Source: Ignavibacteriales bacterium
Lineage (GTDB): Bacteria > Bacteroidota > Ignavibacteria > Ignavibacteriales > Ignavibacteriaceae
NCBI GenBank assembly: GCA_027349615.1
Contig: DAIEML010000115.1
Span: 1 to 7,433, forward strand
Length of the DNA: 7,433 nt
Reading direction: 5' to 3'
Shown here piece by piece: positions 6,868-7,433 of this stretch. The position numbers were made by a program, and so were the translations under genes. Below the pieces are notes generated by a model. It ran no database searches and had not been told where the DNA came from. It worked only from the letters and a program-made list of their open reading frames with translations. The first letter of the stretch is position 1, and each line of letters starts with the position of its first letter.

Positions 6868-6939
6868 ATTTTCTAGAATCCATTTTATCTATTTCATAAT
6901 TCGAATTAATATTGAATTATTTACAAACTATAATTCACA

Positions 6940-6967
6940 TTGATGAGTTTGTTTCATAAGTTATACT
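6940..6967 (+). promoter_or_regulatory. Candidate promoter of the small lipoprotein gene
   Basis: TTGATG (6940-6945) and TATACT (6962-6967) are 16 bases apart, matching four and five of six positions of the sigma-70 consensus. The leader would be about 58 bases. An alternative is TTAATA (6906-6911), 17 bases, TATAAT (6929-6934). The sequence alone cannot decide between them. Confidence 0.3.
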
Positions 6968-7032
6968 GCGTTTCAAAAATTTTAATTATTGAAGTATCAA
7001 CTCACAATCTTTAAACAATTAAAAGGCTAATT

Positions 7033-7353
7033 ATGAAACTTAATAGCGGAAATACTTCGAACAATTTATTATTCATATTTGCTGCAATTTTCTTCTTGTT
7101 ATTTTTAAGCGGTTGTGCAGATGCAATTCAATATCAGTATGATAAAAACATTATTGTAGTTGGATTTTGGTACGGTTTATGGCATGGATTAATCGCACCA
7201 ATTAGTTTTATAATTTCTTTGTTCAATGATAAAGTTGCAATTTATGCAGTTTATAATAATGGTGGCTGGTACAACTTTGGATTTTTACTTGGCGCTAGCA
7301 TTTCAATTGGCAGCGGAAGTAGAGCATCAAAAAACAAATCAAAAGCTGTATAA
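7033..7353 (+). CDS. Small predicted lipoprotein of unknown function
   Basis: This 106-residue protein carries a type II signal peptide: a polar N-terminus, a hydrophobic stretch (12-25), and the lipobox LSGC with Cys28 as the likely lipidated residue. The mature part is only about 79 residues. It contains a hydrophobic, aromatic, Gly-rich core: GFWYGLWHGLIAPISFIISL (44-63), then VAIYAVYNNGGWYNFGFLLG (68-87), and a Gly/Ser then basic tail ending KNKSKAV. The ordered Gly, Trp, His and Asn-Gly pattern looks like a conserved uncharacterised small membrane-associated protein and not random coding, but I cannot give a function. AAAGG six bases before the ATG supports the start. The gene stands alone, with its own putative promoter and a strong terminator right after the stop codon. 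Confidence 0.85.
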   Translation: MKLNSGNTSNNLLFIFAAIFFLLFLSGCADAIQYQYDKNIIVVGFWYGLWHGLIAPISFIISLFNDKVAIYAVYNNGGWYNFGFLLGASISIGSGSRASKNKSKAV

Positions 7354-7356
7354 ATT

Positions 7357-7382
7357 AAAAATCCCGCAATTGCGGGATTTTT
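7357..7382. terminator. Bidirectional rho-independent terminator
   Basis: A perfect 26-base palindrome has a GC-rich stem, TCCCGC/GCGGGA, around an AATT centre, flanked by five A on the left and five T on the right. It begins three bases after the lipoprotein stop codon. Because of the A and T tracts on both sides, it should work for transcripts from either strand, which fits a convergent gene on the right. Confidence 0.92.
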
Positions 7383-7403
7383 ATTAAAAGTATATAATAA
7401 AAG

Positions 7404-7433
7404 TTATTTTAAAATTGCAATTACTTCAGTTTG
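7404..7433 (-). CDS. Possible 3' end of a convergent gene, truncated by the window edge
   Basis: Reading leftward from the right edge, one - strand frame stays open for nine codons (QTEVIAILK) and then meets a TAA stop at 7404-7406. The other two - strand frames have stops within a few codons. The bidirectional terminator 22 bases further on is where such a gene's transcript would end. The fragment is too short to identify, and this could be chance. Confidence 0.35.
   Translation of the reverse strand, partial: QTEVIAILK

Larger units (their letters stand above)
6584..7032. other. Long AT-rich divergent intergenic region
   Basis: About 450 bases separate the divergent starts of the receiver-STAS gene and the lipoprotein gene. 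It holds candidate promoters for both and a 9-bp inverted repeat at 6844-6867. Stops are frequent in all frames where I read it, and I see no gene, tRNA-like fold or repeat array. The composition is visibly more A/T than the oxidase genes, so short palindromes here have little weight by themselves. Confidence 0.55.

Noticed and set aside
1..7433. Mobile elements, CRISPR arrays, tRNA or rRNA genes
   Set aside because: No transposase or integrase frames, no regularly spaced repeats and no tRNA or rRNA signatures were seen on either strand.

Overview
This AT-rich window is an energy-metabolism locus, followed by a regulator gene and a small lipoprotein gene in the opposite orientation to each other. 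Codon choice, protein features and the A2-type oxidase suggest a member of the Bacteroidetes/Chlorobi/Ignavibacteria (FCB) group, most likely Ignavibacteria-like. That placement is an inference from protein character, not from a marker gene.

Positions 1-5259, all on the + strand, are tightly packed and look like one operon for an aa3/caa3-type heme-copper terminal oxidase. The order is subunit I (ctaD, 5' end outside the window), subunit III (ctaE), small subunit IV (ctaF/COX4_pro), subunit II with the CuA site (ctaC), heme O synthase (ctaB), and a 447-residue protein with about eight membrane helices and a C-terminal cytochrome c domain. The genes overlap or lie 6-48 bases apart. A strong intrinsic terminator (5302-5344) closes the operon. 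Subunit I carries the YSHPxVY signature of A2-type oxidases in place of the HPEVY glutamate. Subunit II ends right after the CuA domain, so it has no fused cytochrome c. The unfamiliar 447-residue protein carries the only heme c site in the window and could take over that electron-donor role (inference).

Positions 5567-6583 (- strand) encode a 338-residue receiver-STAS fusion, convergent with the oxidase operon. Its receiver domain has Glu at the phospho-acceptor Asp position and Asn at one Mg-binding acidic position, so classical phosphorylation control is doubtful. There is no DNA-binding output domain.

Positions 6584-7032 are a long, very AT-rich intergenic stretch holding candidate promoters for the genes on either side and a 9-bp inverted repeat. 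Positions 7033-7353 (+ strand) encode a 106-residue predicted lipoprotein of unknown function. A near-perfect bidirectional terminator follows (7357-7382), and the last 30 bases may be the 3' end of a convergent - strand gene.
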